Positions 8,808 through 18,771 of a stretch of DNA of 64,000 nucleotides are shown here, piece after piece. Location: positions 1 through 64,000 of the forward strand of contig NZ_BRVN01000011.1 in assembly GCF_026011735.1 (NCBI RefSeq), given 5' to 3'. Position 1 is the stretch's first letter, and the number at the start of each line of letters is the position of its first letter. The notes beneath the pieces are model-generated. The model was given only the letters and a program-made list of their open reading frames with translations. It had not been told where the DNA came from and made no database searches. The stretch comes from Dietzia sp. NCCP-2495 (GTDB taxonomy: Bacteria > Actinomycetota > Actinomycetes > Mycobacteriales > Mycobacteriaceae). A program made the position numbers and the translations under genes.

Positions 8808-9287
8808 TCATAGTAGGAGGTCGCGTCGCATCGGAATATGTGGGATCCGTTCGTCGAGGTATTCGGGCCCGCATCTGACGAAGCCGAACTGCTCGTACCA
8901 CTCCTCCAGGTACGACTGGGCCCCGATCTCGACGGGTCGATCACCGTAGAGCTCCAGACCCCGGTGGATGAGCTGTGCGGCGATGCCCCGTCCGCGCCAT
9001 TCGGGGGCGGTGCACACGCGACCGAGGTGCATCACGTCGTCACCGAACACCCGCAGCGTGGCGGCGAGTTCGGTCGGACCCTGGCCCGGAGCGCGGGCCA
9101 GGAGATGCGTGGTGCCCGGATCCGCGTCCGTCTCGTCGATCTCCGCATATGGACAATCCTGTTCGGAGACGAACACATCGACGCGCAGCTTGTATAGCGC
9201 GTGGACGTCGAGGGGTCCGAGCCCGGCCAGTGTGGAGGCCGTGACCTGCAGCTCCGGCCCTCCCGTCGGCGAAGGGGACTCGCTCAC
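8808..9287 (-). CDS. ElaA-type GNAT acetyltransferase
   Basis: 159 residues, starting with GTG. Contains the ElaA hallmark LYKLRVDVFVSEQDCPYAEID near the N terminus and an acetyl-CoA-binding loop RVCTAPEWRGRGIAAQLI. GNAT enzymes transfer acetyl from acetyl-CoA to an amine; the ElaA substrate is not established. The start overlaps the stop of the upstream membrane-protein gene by 4 nt (GTGA), which indicates translational coupling. Confidence 0.87.
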   Translation of the reverse strand: MSESPSPTGGPELQVTASTLAGLGPLDVHALYKLRVDVFVSEQDCPYAEIDETDADPGTTHLLARAPGQGPTELAATLRVFGDDVMHLGRVCTAPEWRGRGIAAQLIHRGLELYGDRPVEIGAQSYLEEWYEQFGFVRCGPEYLDERIPHIPMRRDLLL

Positions 9288-9922
9288 TCGTTCTCTGAAG
9301 GCTGCGGTGCGGAGCCGGCGGCCGGTCCGGGTGCGGCGGTGTCGGCGGCAGGAGACTGCCCCGCCGGAGCCTGACCTGCCGCGGACTGGGCCTCGTCGTC
9401 CTGCGAAGCGGTCGCGTCAGCGGAGGCCTCGTCGGCGGTTGCCGTGGTGCCGGTCGAAACTCCGGCGGTGGCCGGGGTGGACGGGGGAGTGGCTGCCGGC
9501 GCCGAGGACCCCGGGCGCAGGAAGTAGGCGGTCGCGCCCGCGATCGCCGCACCGCCCACGAGGCCTGTGATCCAGAGGGGTGCGAAACGACGCAGCGGAC
9601 TCCGGCGGTCCTTCGGCGCGGCCAGGACAGAGGTCTGCTCCCGGATCGCGTCGGCGTGCTGCTTGGCGTCCGCGGCCAGGTCGCTGAGGATCTCGGCGTT
9701 CTGGGCCCGATGCTCCTTGAGTGCTTTGACGCCACGGCTGGCACCGAAGAGTGCCAGGCCGGCCGGGCCACGTGTCGCGGCGAGTGCGGCCTCCCCGAGG
9801 AAACGGGGGTCCTTCAGGTCAAAGGCCTTACGCGCAGCGGTACCGGCCTGCTCCATGTCCTTGCGGGCCTGCTTGACGGCCCGACGCTCGGCGGCACGAT
9901 CGCTTCGTTTGCTCATACCCAT
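9284..9922 (-). CDS. Single-pass membrane protein with Ala/Thr/Pro-rich tail
   Basis: About 212 residues, no recognised family. A basic N terminus (MGMSKRSDRAAERRAVKQARKD) is followed by a helical region, one membrane segment around LWITGLVGGAAIAGATAYFL, and an 80-residue low-complexity tail rich in Ala, Thr, Ser and Pro that would lie outside the cell if the basic end is inside. The stop overlaps the acetyltransferase start by 4 nt. The ATG at 9922 is preferred because the upstream extension is compositionally unlike the protein. Divergent from ppiA. Confidence 0.7.
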   Translation of the reverse strand: MGMSKRSDRAAERRAVKQARKDMEQAGTAARKAFDLKDPRFLGEAALAATRGPAGLALFGASRGVKALKEHRAQNAEILSDLAADAKQHADAIREQTSVLAAPKDRRSPLRRFAPLWITGLVGGAAIAGATAYFLRPGSSAPAATPPSTPATAGVSTGTTATADEASADATASQDDEAQSAAGQAPAGQSPAADTAAPGPAAGSAPQPSENE

Positions 9923-10010
9923 GATGGTGGCACAGCGCTCCGACCGCGACCACCAGATGATCACCGATCCGGTGCGTCGTCGGCCACGGCGCCTGCCGCT
10001 GAACCGCGGG

Positions 10011-10016
10011 TACGAT
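10011..10016 (+). promoter_or_regulatory. -10 element of ppiA, leaderless start
   Basis: TACGAT ends 7 nt before the GTG at 10024, which places the transcription start on or next to the start codon. No ribosome site precedes the GTG. Confidence 0.5.
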
Positions 10017-10023
10017 GGGTCGC

Positions 10024-10545
10024 GTGAGCATCGCAACGCAGAAGGCAATCATCCACACCAACCGTGGTGACATCGTCGTCGAGCTGTTCGGCAACCATGC
10101 CCCGGAGACGGTCAAGAACTTCGTCGGCCTGGCCGACGGATCCAAGGAGTACGCGTCGGCCAACGCCAAGGGCGAGCAGTCGGGCCCGTTCTACGACGGC
10201 TCGATCTTCCACCGCGTCATCTCCGGCTTCATGATCCAGGGTGGAGACCCGACCGGTACCGGCCGTGGCGGCCCGGGCTACCAGTTCAAGGACGAGTTCC
10301 ACCCGGAGCTGCAGTTCACCGAGCCCTACCTGTTGGCCATGGCCAACGCCGGCCCGGGCACCAACGGTTCGCAGTTCTTCATCACCGTGGGTCCGACCCC
10401 GCACCTGAACAACCGCCACACGATCTTCGGCAAGGCCGCGGACGAGGCCTCCCAGAAGGTCGTCGACGCCATCGCCACCACCCGCACGGGCGCGATGGAC
10501 CGGCCCACCGAGGACGTCGTGATCGAGTCGATCGAGATCGCCTGA
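10024..10545 (+). CDS. ppiA: Peptidyl-prolyl cis-trans isomerase A (cyclophilin)
   Basis: 173 residues. A cyclophilin catalysing proline isomerisation during folding. Motifs: TNRGDIVVELFGNHAPETVKNF, FHRVISGFMIQGGDPTGTG with the catalytic Arg, and GTNGSQFFIT. No signal peptide, so cytoplasmic. Gene position next to a rhomboid gene and upstream of crgA matches ppiA in mycobacteria. I chose GTG 10024 because a -10 element sits 7 nt upstream; an ATG at 10015 would add three codons. A strong hairpin follows the stop. Confidence 0.95.
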   Translation: MSIATQKAIIHTNRGDIVVELFGNHAPETVKNFVGLADGSKEYASANAKGEQSGPFYDGSIFHRVISGFMIQGGDPTGTGRGGPGYQFKDEFHPELQFTEPYLLAMANAGPGTNGSQFFITVGPTPHLNNRHTIFGKAADEASQKVVDAIATTRTGAMDRPTEDVVIESIEIA

Positions 10546-10563
10546 CCGACCACCTCACAGACC

Positions 10564-10601
10564 AGCGGCGCGGGCTCCGGAATCTCCGGACCCGCGCCGC
10601 T
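10564..10601 (+). terminator. Terminator hairpin after ppiA
   Basis: Outer stem of 11 bp (10564-10574 with 10591-10601) and inner stem of 5 bp (10576-10580 with 10586-10590), with one bulged C and an AATCT loop. No U tract, as is common in actinobacteria. Confidence 0.85.
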
Positions 10602-10641
10602 GTTCATCTGCGACAGTTCCTTTCGACGACGACCGGACATC

Positions 10642-11388
10642 ATGAGCACTCAGACCCATCGAGGAGGCGCCGTAGCGCGCTTCTTCCGCCTCCAGCCCGT
10701 CACGGCGTGGCTGATCACCGCCAACCTCGCCGTATTCCTGGCGACCGTGCTCGGATCCCGCAGTCTCATGAGCAATCACGAGTCCGGACTCTTCGAGGCG
10801 ACCGCGCTCTTCCCACCGGTCGTCGTGGTGTGGGACGAGTGGTGGCGGCTGCTCACCTCGGCGTTCCAGCATTTCGGTCCGGTGCACCTCTTGCTCAACA
10901 CGTACATGCTGTGGATCCTCGGAATGGGGATTGAGCGCAGCATCGGCCATCTCCGTTTCCTCGGCCTCTACCTCGTCTCGGCGGTGGGCGGATCCGTCGC
11001 CGTGATGCACTTCAACCCGATGGCGCTCACCGCCGGCGCATCCGGGGCGATCTTCGGACTGATGGGCGCCTACGCGATCGTCGCCATGTCGCTCCGCCTG
11101 GACATCAAGGGAGTCGCGGTCCTCCTCGCCCTGAACATCGGCCTGAGCTTCCTCGTCCCCGGCGTCTCGATCGCCGCTCACCTCGGTGGACTCGCCGCCG
11201 GTGCGATCGGGGCTGTGGCGCTGGTGGTGCTTCCCCGAAGACTGCCCGCCCGCGCGGGACGCCGGGCCAGAGAACTCACGTCGTGGCTCGCCTATGCCGT
11301 GGTGGTCGTGGCCACCGGGGTGCTGGCCTGGTTCTCCGGCGACATGCTCCTCTCCGACCTTGTGATGGCAGTCGGCGGGGGACACTGA
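10642..11388 (+). CDS. Rhomboid-family intramembrane serine protease
   Basis: 248 residues with six or seven predicted membrane segments. The catalytic serine lies in GASGAIFGLMGAY and the partner histidine in IAAHLGGLAAG; the conserved HLLLNTYMLW helix precedes them. Rhomboids cleave membrane-anchored substrates within the bilayer; the substrate here is unknown. The ortholog in Mycobacterium lies at the same place after ppiA. The stop codon falls inside the first unit of a 31-bp tandem repeat. Confidence 0.93.
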   Translation: MSTQTHRGGAVARFFRLQPVTAWLITANLAVFLATVLGSRSLMSNHESGLFEATALFPPVVVVWDEWWRLLTSAFQHFGPVHLLLNTYMLWILGMGIERSIGHLRFLGLYLVSAVGGSVAVMHFNPMALTAGASGAIFGLMGAYAIVAMSLRLDIKGVAVLLALNIGLSFLVPGVSIAAHLGGLAAGAIGAVALVVLPRRLPARAGRRARELTSWLAYAVVVVATGVLAWFSGDMLLSDLVMAVGGGH

Positions 11389-11468
11389 CCGCGCTGGATC
11401 GGGCCACTGACCGCGCTGGATCCGGCGGTGCGGCCGGCTGACCGCGCTGGATCCGGCGGTGCGGCCGG
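11385..11468. repeat. 31-bp tandem repeat, two full copies plus a partial
   Basis: Two identical 31-bp units at 11407-11437 and 11438-11468 begin with CTGACCGCGCTGGATCCGG. A 22-bp partial copy at 11385-11406 overlaps the rhomboid stop codon. Each unit carries a TGA. Confidence 0.9.
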
Positions 11469-11508
11469 CTAAGGGCGCCAGACGGTGACGGTGACGGCGT
11501 GACGACGG

Positions 11509-11976
11509 TCAGTCGGCCGCAGGTGCGCGTCCGTATCCGAGGTGGATCAGTGTGTCGACCACGTCCCGAGGATCGGTCCCCAGGTCCGTGCGGGTGAACA
11601 CGTCGAGCTGCTCACGCTCGCGATCGTCGATGTATTCCAGTCGCATGAGGTGCTGGCGCGCGCCCCAGCGGGCCACTCCCAGCGAGCGTGTCTCGACGAC
11701 CCTCTCCTTCGGCACGAACACGGTGCCGCTCAACTTCTTGATGGCCAGCGACCCGTCCACCACCTCGATACGGGGCCGACGGATCAGGTGGGAGACGCCC
11801 GTCGCGATCAGGAGCACTGCTGCCAGCCCCGCGAGCACCAGCGCGAGCGGGTCCCGGCGCAGGATCCCGATCACCACGAACCCGACTCCGAGTGCGATCT
11901 GCACGCTCGGCCACACAAGACCGGGAGACCACGTCGCCGCCCGTGGCCCGGCATCAGAAATCGCATCGTCGTTCAT
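11509..11976 (-). CDS. PH-domain membrane protein (Rv0010c-like position)
   Basis: About 155 residues. Two membrane helices (VQIALGVGFVVIGIL and LALVLAGLAAVLLIATGV) precede a bacterial PH domain beginning RRPRIEVVDGSLAIKKL. Orthologs sit between ppiA and crgA in Corynebacteriales; their function is not settled. I chose the ATG at 11976, since GGAGG lies 9 nt upstream; an ATG at 11985 would place GGAGG against the start codon. Confidence 0.82.
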   Translation of the reverse strand: MNDDAISDAGPRAATWSPGLVWPSVQIALGVGFVVIGILRRDPLALVLAGLAAVLLIATGVSHLIRRPRIEVVDGSLAIKKLSGTVFVPKERVVETRSLGVARWGARQHLMRLEYIDDREREQLDVFTRTDLGTDPRDVVDTLIHLGYGRAPAAD

Positions 11977-11991
11977 CTGGTTCATCCTCCC

Positions 11992-12282
11992 CTATCCACA
12001 GGCCTTATCCACACTGTGAATGAATAACAAGGGTGGAGTTCGATCCGCGTTCGATTGGACGGGTGTCCGACCTGCGGTGTCGTCGTTGTCGTCGTCGTCT
12101 TCTGTTCTTCCACAGTGTGGAGGGAGTTATCCACAGCGTGTGAGGGTTGGGAAATGTGCCGGTAGAGGCATCGATCTCCCAAATAAACACACGTTGACCT
12201 GCATGTATGAGGTATGGGTGTGAAAATGCAGGTCACCCCCCGTGTGATACGGGGGGTGAGCTGTGGATAAAACTGTGGATGA
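11992..12282. other. DnaA-box cluster, candidate origin or DnaA-titration site
   Basis: Three perfect TTATCCACA boxes: 12005-12013 (+), 12127-12135 (+) and 12262-12270 (-). Two boxes have one mismatch: 11992-12000 (+) and 12274-12282 (-). Boxes at both ends occur as close pairs with 3-4 nt between them. The gap from 11977 to 12470 has no convincing gene and is visibly richer in A and T than its surroundings. The five boxes within 290 bp are seen in sequence; a role as oriC is inference. Confidence 0.65.
12195..12258. repeat. Two perfect inverted repeats inside the DnaA-box region
   Basis: TGACCTGCAT at 12195-12204 pairs with ATGCAGGTCA at 12226-12235 (10 bp, 21-nt loop). CACCCCCCGT at 12234-12243 pairs with ACGGGGGGTG at 12249-12258 (10 bp, 5-nt loop). 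The second could terminate crgA transcription coming from the right; both could be structural elements of an origin. Confidence 0.8.
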
Positions 12283-12470
12283 TGGGTTGAGGGTTTCCCA
12301 AAGCGATCTGTGTGAATCACACAGGGTCGATCACACAGTGCCGATCACGGTCGACCCGGAACGTCGTGAACGCCTGAGTCTGTGGGATGAAGCCTGTGGG
12401 ATACCGGGAGGTAACCGGGCGGGCACTACCACGGGGCTGGCTCCGGACCCGTGTCAGTACCGGTACGGGG

Positions 12471-12737
12471 TCAGCGCCAGCCCATCGTCATGAGAAGACC
12501 GATGACGGCCAGGCCGAAGCCGATGGCGAAGTTCTGCCACGTCTCCAGCGCCATCATGAACGGGATGCTCTCGCCCGCCAGGTAGTACACGACCAGCCAG
12601 GCCAGGCCGAGAAGCATCAGTCCGAGCATGACGATGAGATACCAACGCGGGGTCGGCGCGCCCTTGACCTTGACGGGCGTGCGGCTCACTGCGGCGTCGG
12701 TGAACTCGGTCTTTGAACGGACCTTTGACTTGGGCAT
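12471..12737 (-). CDS. crgA: Cell-division protein CrgA
   Basis: 88 residues, the usual size. A basic N terminus ([14 protein letters not shown]) leads into two membrane helices ([24 protein letters not shown] and [19 protein letters not shown]). CrgA is a septal membrane protein that helps place FtsI and other division proteins at the division site. Its position beside pabA and the pknAB-rodA-pbpA operon is conserved in Mycobacteriales. Divergent from the amidotransferase gene with 91 nt between starts. Confidence 0.95.
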   Translation of the reverse strand: MPKSKVRSKTEFTDAAVSRTPVKVKGAPTPRWYLIVMLGLMLLGLAWLVVYYLAGESIPFMMALETWQNFAIGFGLAVIGLLMTMGWR

Positions 12738-12828
12738 GGAATCCTCGAACTACTGGGGGATGTCTTGCGACAGCGTACCAAGGACGACCCGTGGGGTTCA
12801 TGTCGACGAATCGCAGTACGCTGCATCT

Positions 12829-13515
12829 ATGCGCATCCTCGTCGTCGACAACTACGACAGCTTCGTCTACAACCTCGTCCAGTATCTGGGCCAGCTCGGG
12901 GCGACGTGCGAGGTCTGGCGCAACGACGACCCGCGACTCGCAGGACCGGCCGGTGATTTCGACCCGGCCGTGCTCCGCGACGTGATCACACAGTTCGACG
13001 GCGTCCTGCTCAGCCCCGGACCGGGCACGCCCGACAGGGCCGGCGCCACCATCCCGCTCATCGCGGTGTGCGGGCGGGCCGGGGTTCCGGTCCTCGGCGT
13101 GTGCCTCGGCCACCAGGCGATCGGCGAGGCGTTCGGCGCGACCGTCGACCGCGCCGCAGAACTCATGCACGGCAAGACGAGCGAGGTCACGCACGAGGAC
13201 GAGGCCACGGGCGTGCTCGCCGGGCTCCCCAGTCCGTTCACCGCGACCCGCTACCACTCGCTGACGGTGCTGCCGGAGACGCTGCCGGACGTCCTGATCC
13301 CCACCGCCCACACCGAATCGGGACTGCTCATGGCGATGCGCCACCGCGATCTCCCGATCCACGGCGTGCAGTTCCACCCGGAGTCCGTGATGAGCCAGGG
13401 CGGACATCGGATGCTCGCCAACTGGCTGGGGATCTGTGGCGAGCGCCCGTCCGAGTCGCTCGTGACGCAACTCGAGACCGAGCTGGACCGGACCCGCGGG
13501 GCCGCGCTCGCCTAA
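12829..13515 (+). CDS. trpG: Class I glutamine amidotransferase, anthranilate/aminodeoxychorismate synthase component II
   Basis: 228 residues. Releases ammonia from glutamine for anthranilate or 4-amino-4-deoxychorismate synthesis. Motifs: VDNYDSFVYNL, the oxyanion loop LLSPGPGTP, the nucleophile Cys in LGVCLGHQAIGEAFG and the His-Glu pair in GVQFHPESV. The gene is annotated trpG in mycobacteria at this position, but pabA is equally possible since no trp genes lie nearby. ATG 12829 follows a TACGCT -10-like element by 6 nt, which suggests a leaderless transcript. Confidence 0.92.
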   Translation: MRILVVDNYDSFVYNLVQYLGQLGATCEVWRNDDPRLAGPAGDFDPAVLRDVITQFDGVLLSPGPGTPDRAGATIPLIAVCGRAGVPVLGVCLGHQAIGEAFGATVDRAAELMHGKTSEVTHEDEATGVLAGLPSPFTATRYHSLTVLPETLPDVLIPTAHTESGLLMAMRHRDLPIHGVQFHPESVMSQGGHRMLANWLGICGERPSESLVTQLETELDRTRGAALA

Positions 13516-13536
13516 CCCCGGAGGCCGGGTCCGGGG
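13516..13536 (+). terminator. Hairpin after trpG
   Basis: CCCCGGA at 13516-13522 pairs with TCCGGGG at 13530-13536 around a 7-nt loop, directly after the stop and before the convergent pknB stop. Confidence 0.6.
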
Positions 13537-13573
13537 AGCGGGGCCGTCGCGGGAAGTGACGACCGGCCGGCGC

Positions 13574-15706
13574 CTACGCCGGACCGGCGACGAGACCGAA
13601 GCGGATCACGCGGACGACCACCTGGTCGTTCACCCCGGCCTCACCGACCGGCGGCTGCTGCGAGAAGATCTGCCCGACCCGGGTGAGGTCCGGATCGTTC
13701 TGGGGAAGCTCCACCAGCTGGCCGCGTCCACCGCGCCACCCCGCGGCCTCGAGCTTGCGCAGGGCCTCGTCGACGGTGTCGCCCACGAGATTGGGCATCT
13801 CGAAGCGGTTGCCCGCGGAGAGCTGGATGGTGATGGTCGCGCCCTTGATCTGCGACTGGCCGGCCGGAGTGGACTGGTCGATGACCTGCCCCTCGGGTGC
13901 CGTTCCGTCGACACGACGGGTGTCTACGCGGAAGCCCGCGCTCTCGAGTGCCGAGCGCGCTGCGTCGACGTTCTGACCGACCACGTTGGGAACCTGGACC
14001 TGCTCTGGGCCCGAACCGACCTTCAGCTGGACGGGCACGTCGGAGGGCACCTGCGCGCTGGGGGCGGGATCGGTCGCCACGACCTTGCCCTGGTCGGCCT
14101 CGGTCGAGGGCTCGGCCACGGTCTCCGGAGCCACGACGAAACCTGCCTCTTCCAGGACCTTCCGGGCGTCCGCTGGGGGCATCCCCATGACGTTGGGAAC
14201 GGTGAGGATCGGCTTGCCGGTGGAGACCACGACGCGAATCTCCGAGCCCACGGCGAGTCGCTTCCCGGCGATCGGGTCGGAGGAGATCACATGACCGACG
14301 GGGATCTGGGGATCGGTCTGCGGGAACTGCACGGGTGTGAGACCGAGCGCGGTCAGCTCGTCGACGACCTCGTCCACGGGCCGCTGGGCGACCTCGGGGA
14401 TGGTCACCTCCTGCTGCTGTTGGCGGCCCTGGGTGAACTCCTTGCCGCTGTCGCTGGTCAGCCAGAAGGACACACCCGCGATCGTGCCGAGCACCAGGAG
14501 CGCAGACAGGGCGATGGTGAGGGCGCGGGATCGGCCCTTCGAGTCGCGATCGGCGCGCCGCGTCGGGGGCCTGCTGTTCCCGGCCCCGGTCGTCGACGGT
14601 GGTGACGTCGCTGAGCGGCGGCCGCCCGTCGCCCCGCTCGGTGCCCCGCCCGCAGCGGCACCCGCCGCGGCCGCGCCCGCGGCCCCGCCAGCAGCTGCTG
14701 CGCCGCCCATGGCAGTGAGATCGTGCGCCTCGGTGACGGCATCGGAGGGCGAGGACCAGTCGGACCGGCCGGAACCGTAGCCGGCACCGGCGAATCCGTG
14801 GTGGGCCTCGGGGCGCTGATCGGCGTCGAGGTCGTCGTCGGACAACACCAGGGGCGCCGAGGGGCGCCCGCCGGAGAGCACCGTGATCAGGTCGGTGCGC
14901 ATGTCGCCGGCGGAGGCATACCGGTTCTCCGGGTTCTTGGCCATCGCCTGCATGATCACCGCGTCGACGTAGCGGCTGACGTCCGGATTGACCGACGACG
15001 GCGGCTTCGGGGTCTCACGGACGTGCTGGTAGGCCACGGCGACCGGCGATTCACCGGTGAACGGCGGGGCGCCGGTGACCATCTCGTAGAGCACGCAGCC
15101 CGCCGAGTACAGGTCGGACCGGGCGTCGACGGTCTCGCCGCGGGCCTGCTCGGGGCTCAGGTACTGGGCGGTCCCCAACACTGAGGAGGTCTTGGTGAGG
15201 GTGGAACTGGAGTCACTGACCGCCCGCGCGATGCCGAAGTCCATGACCTTCACCGCGCCGTCGCGCGAGATCATGATGTTCGCGGGCTTCACGTCGCGGT
15301 GGATGATGCCCTTCTTGTGCGAGAAGTCGAGCGCACCGCAGACGTCGGCCATCACTCCGAGGGCCCGCTCGAGCTCCATCGGACCGTCCATCCTGACGAT
15401 GTCCCGGAGGGTGTCGCCCTCGACGATCTCCATCACGATGTACGGCAACGAGCCGTCGGCGGTGGGCTCCTCGCCCTGGTCGTAGATCGCGACGATCGAC
15501 GGGTGGTTGAGCGAGGCAGAGTTCTGGGCCTCGCGCCGGAACCGCTGGTAGAAGGTCTCGTCCCGGGCCAGCTCGGGGCGCATGATCTTCACGGCCACCT
15601 CACGTCCGAGGACCGTGTCGCGGCCCCGGTGGACTTCCGACATCCCGCCGAAGCCGAGGGTCGCACCGATCTCGTAGCGACCGGCCAGGGTGTTCGGAGT
15701 GGTCAT
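13574..15706 (-). CDS. pknB: Ser/Thr protein kinase PknB with PASTA domains
   Basis: 710 residues. Kinase domain at about 1-275: glycine loop [17 protein letters not shown] lysine, catalytic loop [13 protein letters not shown] juxtamembrane linker rich in Ala and Gly is followed by one membrane segment ([22 protein letters not shown]) and four extracellular PASTA repeats. PknB senses peptidoglycan fragments or lipid II and phosphorylates growth and division proteins. The start overlaps the pknA stop by 4 nt, as the last gene of the operon. Confidence 0.97.
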   Translation of the reverse strand: MTTPNTLAGRYEIGATLGFGGMSEVHRGRDTVLGREVAVKIMRPELARDETFYQRFRREAQNSASLNHPSIVAIYDQGEEPTADGSLPYIVMEIVEGDTLRDIVRMDGPMELERALGVMADVCGALDFSHKKGIIHRDVKPANIMISRDGAVKVMDFGIARAVSDSSSTLTKTSSVLGTAQYLSPEQARGETVDARSDLYSAGCVLYEMVTGAPPFTGESPVAVAYQHVRETPKPPSSVNPDVSRYVDAVIMQAMAKNPENRYASAGDMRTDLITVLSGGRPSAPLVLSDDDLDADQRPEAHHGFAGAGYGSGRSDWSSPSDAVTEAHDLTAMGGAAAAGGAAGAAAAGAAAGGAPSGATGGRRSATSPPSTTGAGNSRPPTRRADRDSKGRSRALTIALSALLVLGTIAGVSFWLTSDSGKEFTQGRQQQQEVTIPEVAQRPVDEVVDELTALGLTPVQFPQTDPQIPVGHVISSDPIAGKRLAVGSEIRVVVSTGKPILTVPNVMGMPPADARKVLEEAGFVVAPETVAEPSTEADQGKVVATDPAPSAQVPSDVPVQLKVGSGPEQVQVPNVVGQNVDAARSALESAGFRVDTRRVDGTAPEGQVIDQSTPAGQSQIKGATITIQLSAGNRFEMPNLVGDTVDEALRKLEAAGWRGGRGQLVELPQNDPDLTRVGQIFSQQPPVGEAGVNDQVVVRVIRFGLVAGPA

Positions 15707-17295
15707 CCGCGCTCGCCTCCTGTGCCCTGGTCGATGTTCGCGGCGCCCCGGCCCTGGAACTCCAGAGGTGCTGCCCCGGCGCCCTGCCCTTGCCCCTGCC
15801 CCTGACCCTGGCCGGGCTGGGGAATGAGGGAGCTGAACTCGGAGGTGATGGAGTCGAGCATCTCACTGAGATCGGTCTCGGGCGGCGCTTCCGAGGTCGT
15901 CGGGGACGTCGGGGTCGGCTCCGTGGTCGGGGTGGGTGTCGGGGTGGGTGACGGCTGCTGTGTGGGTTGCTGCGTGGTGGTGACCGTCACCGGTGCGGAG
16001 GTCCGCGGTGTGGAGGTGGTCGGGGAGTTCCCGAACAGACCGTTCTGGCCGAAGACACCGGCGTTCGACAGGGCCATCACGCCGGCGACGGCGATGATCG
16101 CGACCAGGAGGAACACCACGAGGAACCACCCGGCGCAGCCGCTGTTCGAGCGGCGCGAGGACGGGCGGGACGTGACCGGCGGGTTGAGATGACGACCGGT
16201 CGGTGGCTGTTGCCGTGCCGCCTGCTGCCCGGCGGCCTGACGACCGGTGTGGCCGGCGTGGCCGGGTGCCCCGCCGCGGGCCGTATCGGGTCCCGGCTGC
16301 CTCTGGGTGTACATCCGGGTCGTGCGGGGACCCTGCTGGCCGCCGTGCGCCCCGCCCGCGGCACCCGCCGCGGCAGCACCTGCGGCGGCGGCACCAGCAG
16401 CACCGACGGCACCTGCGGCGCCGGCTGCCGCGAGGAACGCGCCGGCCGGGCGTGGGTCACGGCCGGCGCGGACATCGGAGATCGCGTCGGCGAACGCGCC
16501 TCCGTCGGGGTAGCGACGGGTCGGGTCCTTGACCATCGCCTCGCCCAGCACGCGGCGGACGGGCTCGGGCACGGAGTCCGGCAGGGGAGCGGGCTTCTCG
16601 CGGACGTGCATCATCGCGATGGAGACCGGGGAATCCGCGACGAAGGGTCGACGACCGGCCAGGCATTCGTAGCCCACCACGCCGAGTGAGTACACGTCGC
16701 CGGCGGGGGAGGTCTCGTGGCCCATCGCCTGCTCCGGCGAGAGGTACTGCGCGGTACCGACGATCATCCCCGTCTGGGTGACGGCCGAGGCGCCCATCGA
16801 TTTGGCGATGCCGAAATCGGTGAGCTTCACCTTCCCGGTCGGGGTGATGAGGATGTTGCCCGGCTTGACGTCGCGGTGCACGAGACCGATCGCGTGCGCG
16901 GCGTTGAGCGCGCGGCCGGTCTGCTCGAGCATGTCGAGCGTGTGCCGCAGCGGCAGCGAGCCCTCGCGGGCGAGGACGTCGGAGAGCGGCTCGCCCACGA
17001 CGAGCTCCATGACCAGGTAGGACAGGGGATTGCCGGAGGCGGGATCGGGCACCTGGCCGTAGTCGTAGACCGTGGCGATCCCCGGATGGGAGATGCGGGC
17101 GGTGACCTTGGCCTCGGAGCGGAACCGCTCGACGAACTCGGGGTCCGAGGAGAACTCGGGCTTGAGGACCTTCACCGCGACCCTGCGGTCGAGGACGGTG
17201 TCGCCAGCCTCCCAGACCTGACCCATCCCGCCGGTCGCGATGAGCCGCAGCAGGCGGTAGCGGTCGGAGAGGATCGCGCCGGAACCCAGACTCAT
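15703..17295 (-). CDS. pknA: Ser/Thr protein kinase PknA
   Basis: 530 residues, longer than mycobacterial PknA. Kinase motifs [29 protein letters not shown] and TDFGIAKS are intact. After an Ala/Gly-rich and basic linker comes one membrane segment ([21 protein letters not shown]). The external tail is low complexity: Thr-Pro repeats and a run of Gly-Gln pairs. PknA acts with PknB in control of cell shape and division. Both ends overlap neighbours by 4 nt. Confidence 0.96.
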   Translation of the reverse strand: MSLGSGAILSDRYRLLRLIATGGMGQVWEAGDTVLDRRVAVKVLKPEFSSDPEFVERFRSEAKVTARISHPGIATVYDYGQVPDPASGNPLSYLVMELVVGEPLSDVLAREGSLPLRHTLDMLEQTGRALNAAHAIGLVHRDVKPGNILITPTGKVKLTDFGIAKSMGASAVTQTGMIVGTAQYLSPEQAMGHETSPAGDVYSLGVVGYECLAGRRPFVADSPVSIAMMHVREKPAPLPDSVPEPVRRVLGEAMVKDPTRRYPDGGAFADAISDVRAGRDPRPAGAFLAAAGAAGAVGAAGAAAAGAAAAGAAGGAHGGQQGPRTTRMYTQRQPGPDTARGGAPGHAGHTGRQAAGQQAARQQPPTGRHLNPPVTSRPSSRRSNSGCAGWFLVVFLLVAIIAVAGVMALSNAGVFGQNGLFGNSPTTSTPRTSAPVTVTTTQQPTQQPSPTPTPTPTTEPTPTSPTTSEAPPETDLSEMLDSITSEFSSLIPQPGQGQGQGQGQGAGAAPLEFQGRGAANIDQGTGGERG

Positions 17296-18764
17296 GGCGC
17301 ACCTCCCAGCAGCGCGCCCAGGACCTCGCGGCCGATCGGCGCGGCGTAGGTGGCACCGACGGTGTCGCGGCTGACGCCCGGGCCGGACTCCACGGCCACG
17401 GCCACGGCGAGATCCTGACCGGGGACGAACGCGATGTACCAGGTGTAGGGGATGGACTCGGAGGAGTCGACGCCGTGCTCGGCGGTGCCGGTCTTGGACG
17501 CGATGGTCACACCGGGCAGACCGCCGCCGGCGTGGGCCTCGGCGCCGATCATGAGATCGGTGAGGGTGCCGGCCTGCTCGTCGGTGAGGGCGCGCCCGGC
17601 CTCGTGCGGGGTGAAGCCCTCGACCACGGACAGGTCGGGCGCGGTGAGCGTCTTGATGAGTTGTGGCTCCATCCGGACGCCGCCGTTGGAGACGGTGGCG
17701 GCGACCATGGCGTTCTGCAGGGTGGTCATACGGACGTCGCTCTGGCCGATCGAGCTCATCGCGAGCTGCGCGGCGTCCTCCATCTCCCCGAGCCCGGACG
17801 GCGACACTGGTACCCCGAACTCCTCCGGTGCGGTGCCGTCCACGCCGAATTTCTCGGACATCTCCGTGAACCCCTCGTCGCCGATCTGCTGGCTGAGCTC
17901 GACGAAGGGAACGTTGCAGGACAACTCGAAGGCGGTCCGCAGCGTGACAGTCTGGCCGCCGCAGGTCTGGCCGGCGTAGTTCTCCAGGTAGGTGCTGGTG
18001 CCGGGCAGGAGGATCCGGTCGGCGCCGGAGACCGGGGTGTCGGGGCCCAGGCCCTGCTCGAGCGCGGCGGCGGTGGTGATGACCTTCATGGTGGAGCCGG
18101 GCGGGAGCGACTGCTGCGTGGCGTGGTTGAGCAGGGGCCGGTCTCCGCTCGCCTCGATCTGCTCCATCGCCCCGGACCGGACGTTCTGGTCGTGGCTCGA
18201 CAGGGCCGCCGGGTCGTACGACGGACTCGACGCCAGTGTCAGGACCTCGCCGGTCGACGGGCGGACGGCGGCGACCGAGCCGACGAACGGCCCCTGCCCG
18301 GCGCCGCGCTGGAGTGCCGCGTACGCGACCTCCTGGGCGACCGGGTTCAGGGTCAGCTCGACCGAACCGCCCTGGGGCGTGCGGCCGGAGATGAGCCCGG
18401 AGATCCGCTGGGAGAGCAGCCGGGAGTCGGAGCCGTTGAGGAAGGAGTTCTGGGACTGCTCGATGCCGGAGGTGGCGAACTGCAGCGAGTAGTAGCCGAC
18501 GGTGGGACCGAAGGCGTACGGGGAGGTGGGGTAGGTGCGCTCGAACTCGAAGCGGCCCTCGGTCGGCAGGGACAGGGCCAGGACGCGCCCGCCGGCGGTG
18601 ATCTGGCCGCGCTGGCGCGAGTACTCGTCGAGCAGCATGCGGGTGTTGCGCGGGTCGGAGCGCAGCTCGTCGGCGCGGAAGACCTGCACCCAGGTGAGCT
18701 GGAGGAGCAGGGCCACCACCATGACCATGGCGGCGACCGCGACCCTGCGGATGGCGGTGTTCAC
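17292..18764 (-). CDS. pbpA: Penicillin-binding protein A (class B transpeptidase)
   Basis: 490 residues. One N-terminal membrane anchor ([19 protein letters not shown]), then a dimerisation region and transpeptidase domain. Active-site motifs: serine in GSTMKVIT (SxxK), SCN in FELSCNVPF and KTGT in [11 protein letters not shown]. It cross-links peptidoglycan outside the membrane, as partner of the SEDS polymerase RodA encoded 7 nt upstream. The stop overlaps the pknA start by 4 nt. Known target of PknB control in mycobacteria. Confidence 0.96.
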   Translation of the reverse strand: MNTAIRRVAVAAMVMVVALLLQLTWVQVFRADELRSDPRNTRMLLDEYSRQRGQITAGGRVLALSLPTEGRFEFERTYPTSPYAFGPTVGYYSLQFATSGIEQSQNSFLNGSDSRLLSQRISGLISGRTPQGGSVELTLNPVAQEVAYAALQRGAGQGPFVGSVAAVRPSTGEVLTLASSPSYDPAALSSHDQNVRSGAMEQIEASGDRPLLNHATQQSLPPGSTMKVITTAAALEQGLGPDTPVSGADRILLPGTSTYLENYAGQTCGGQTVTLRTAFELSCNVPFVELSQQIGDEGFTEMSEKFGVDGTAPEEFGVPVSPSGLGEMEDAAQLAMSSIGQSDVRMTTLQNAMVAATVSNGGVRMEPQLIKTLTAPDLSVVEGFTPHEAGRALTDEQAGTLTDLMIGAEAHAGGGLPGVTIASKTGTAEHGVDSSESIPYTWYIAFVPGQDLAVAVAVESGPGVSRDTVGATYAAPIGREVLGALLGGAP

Positions 18765-18771
18765 GTCGCGC

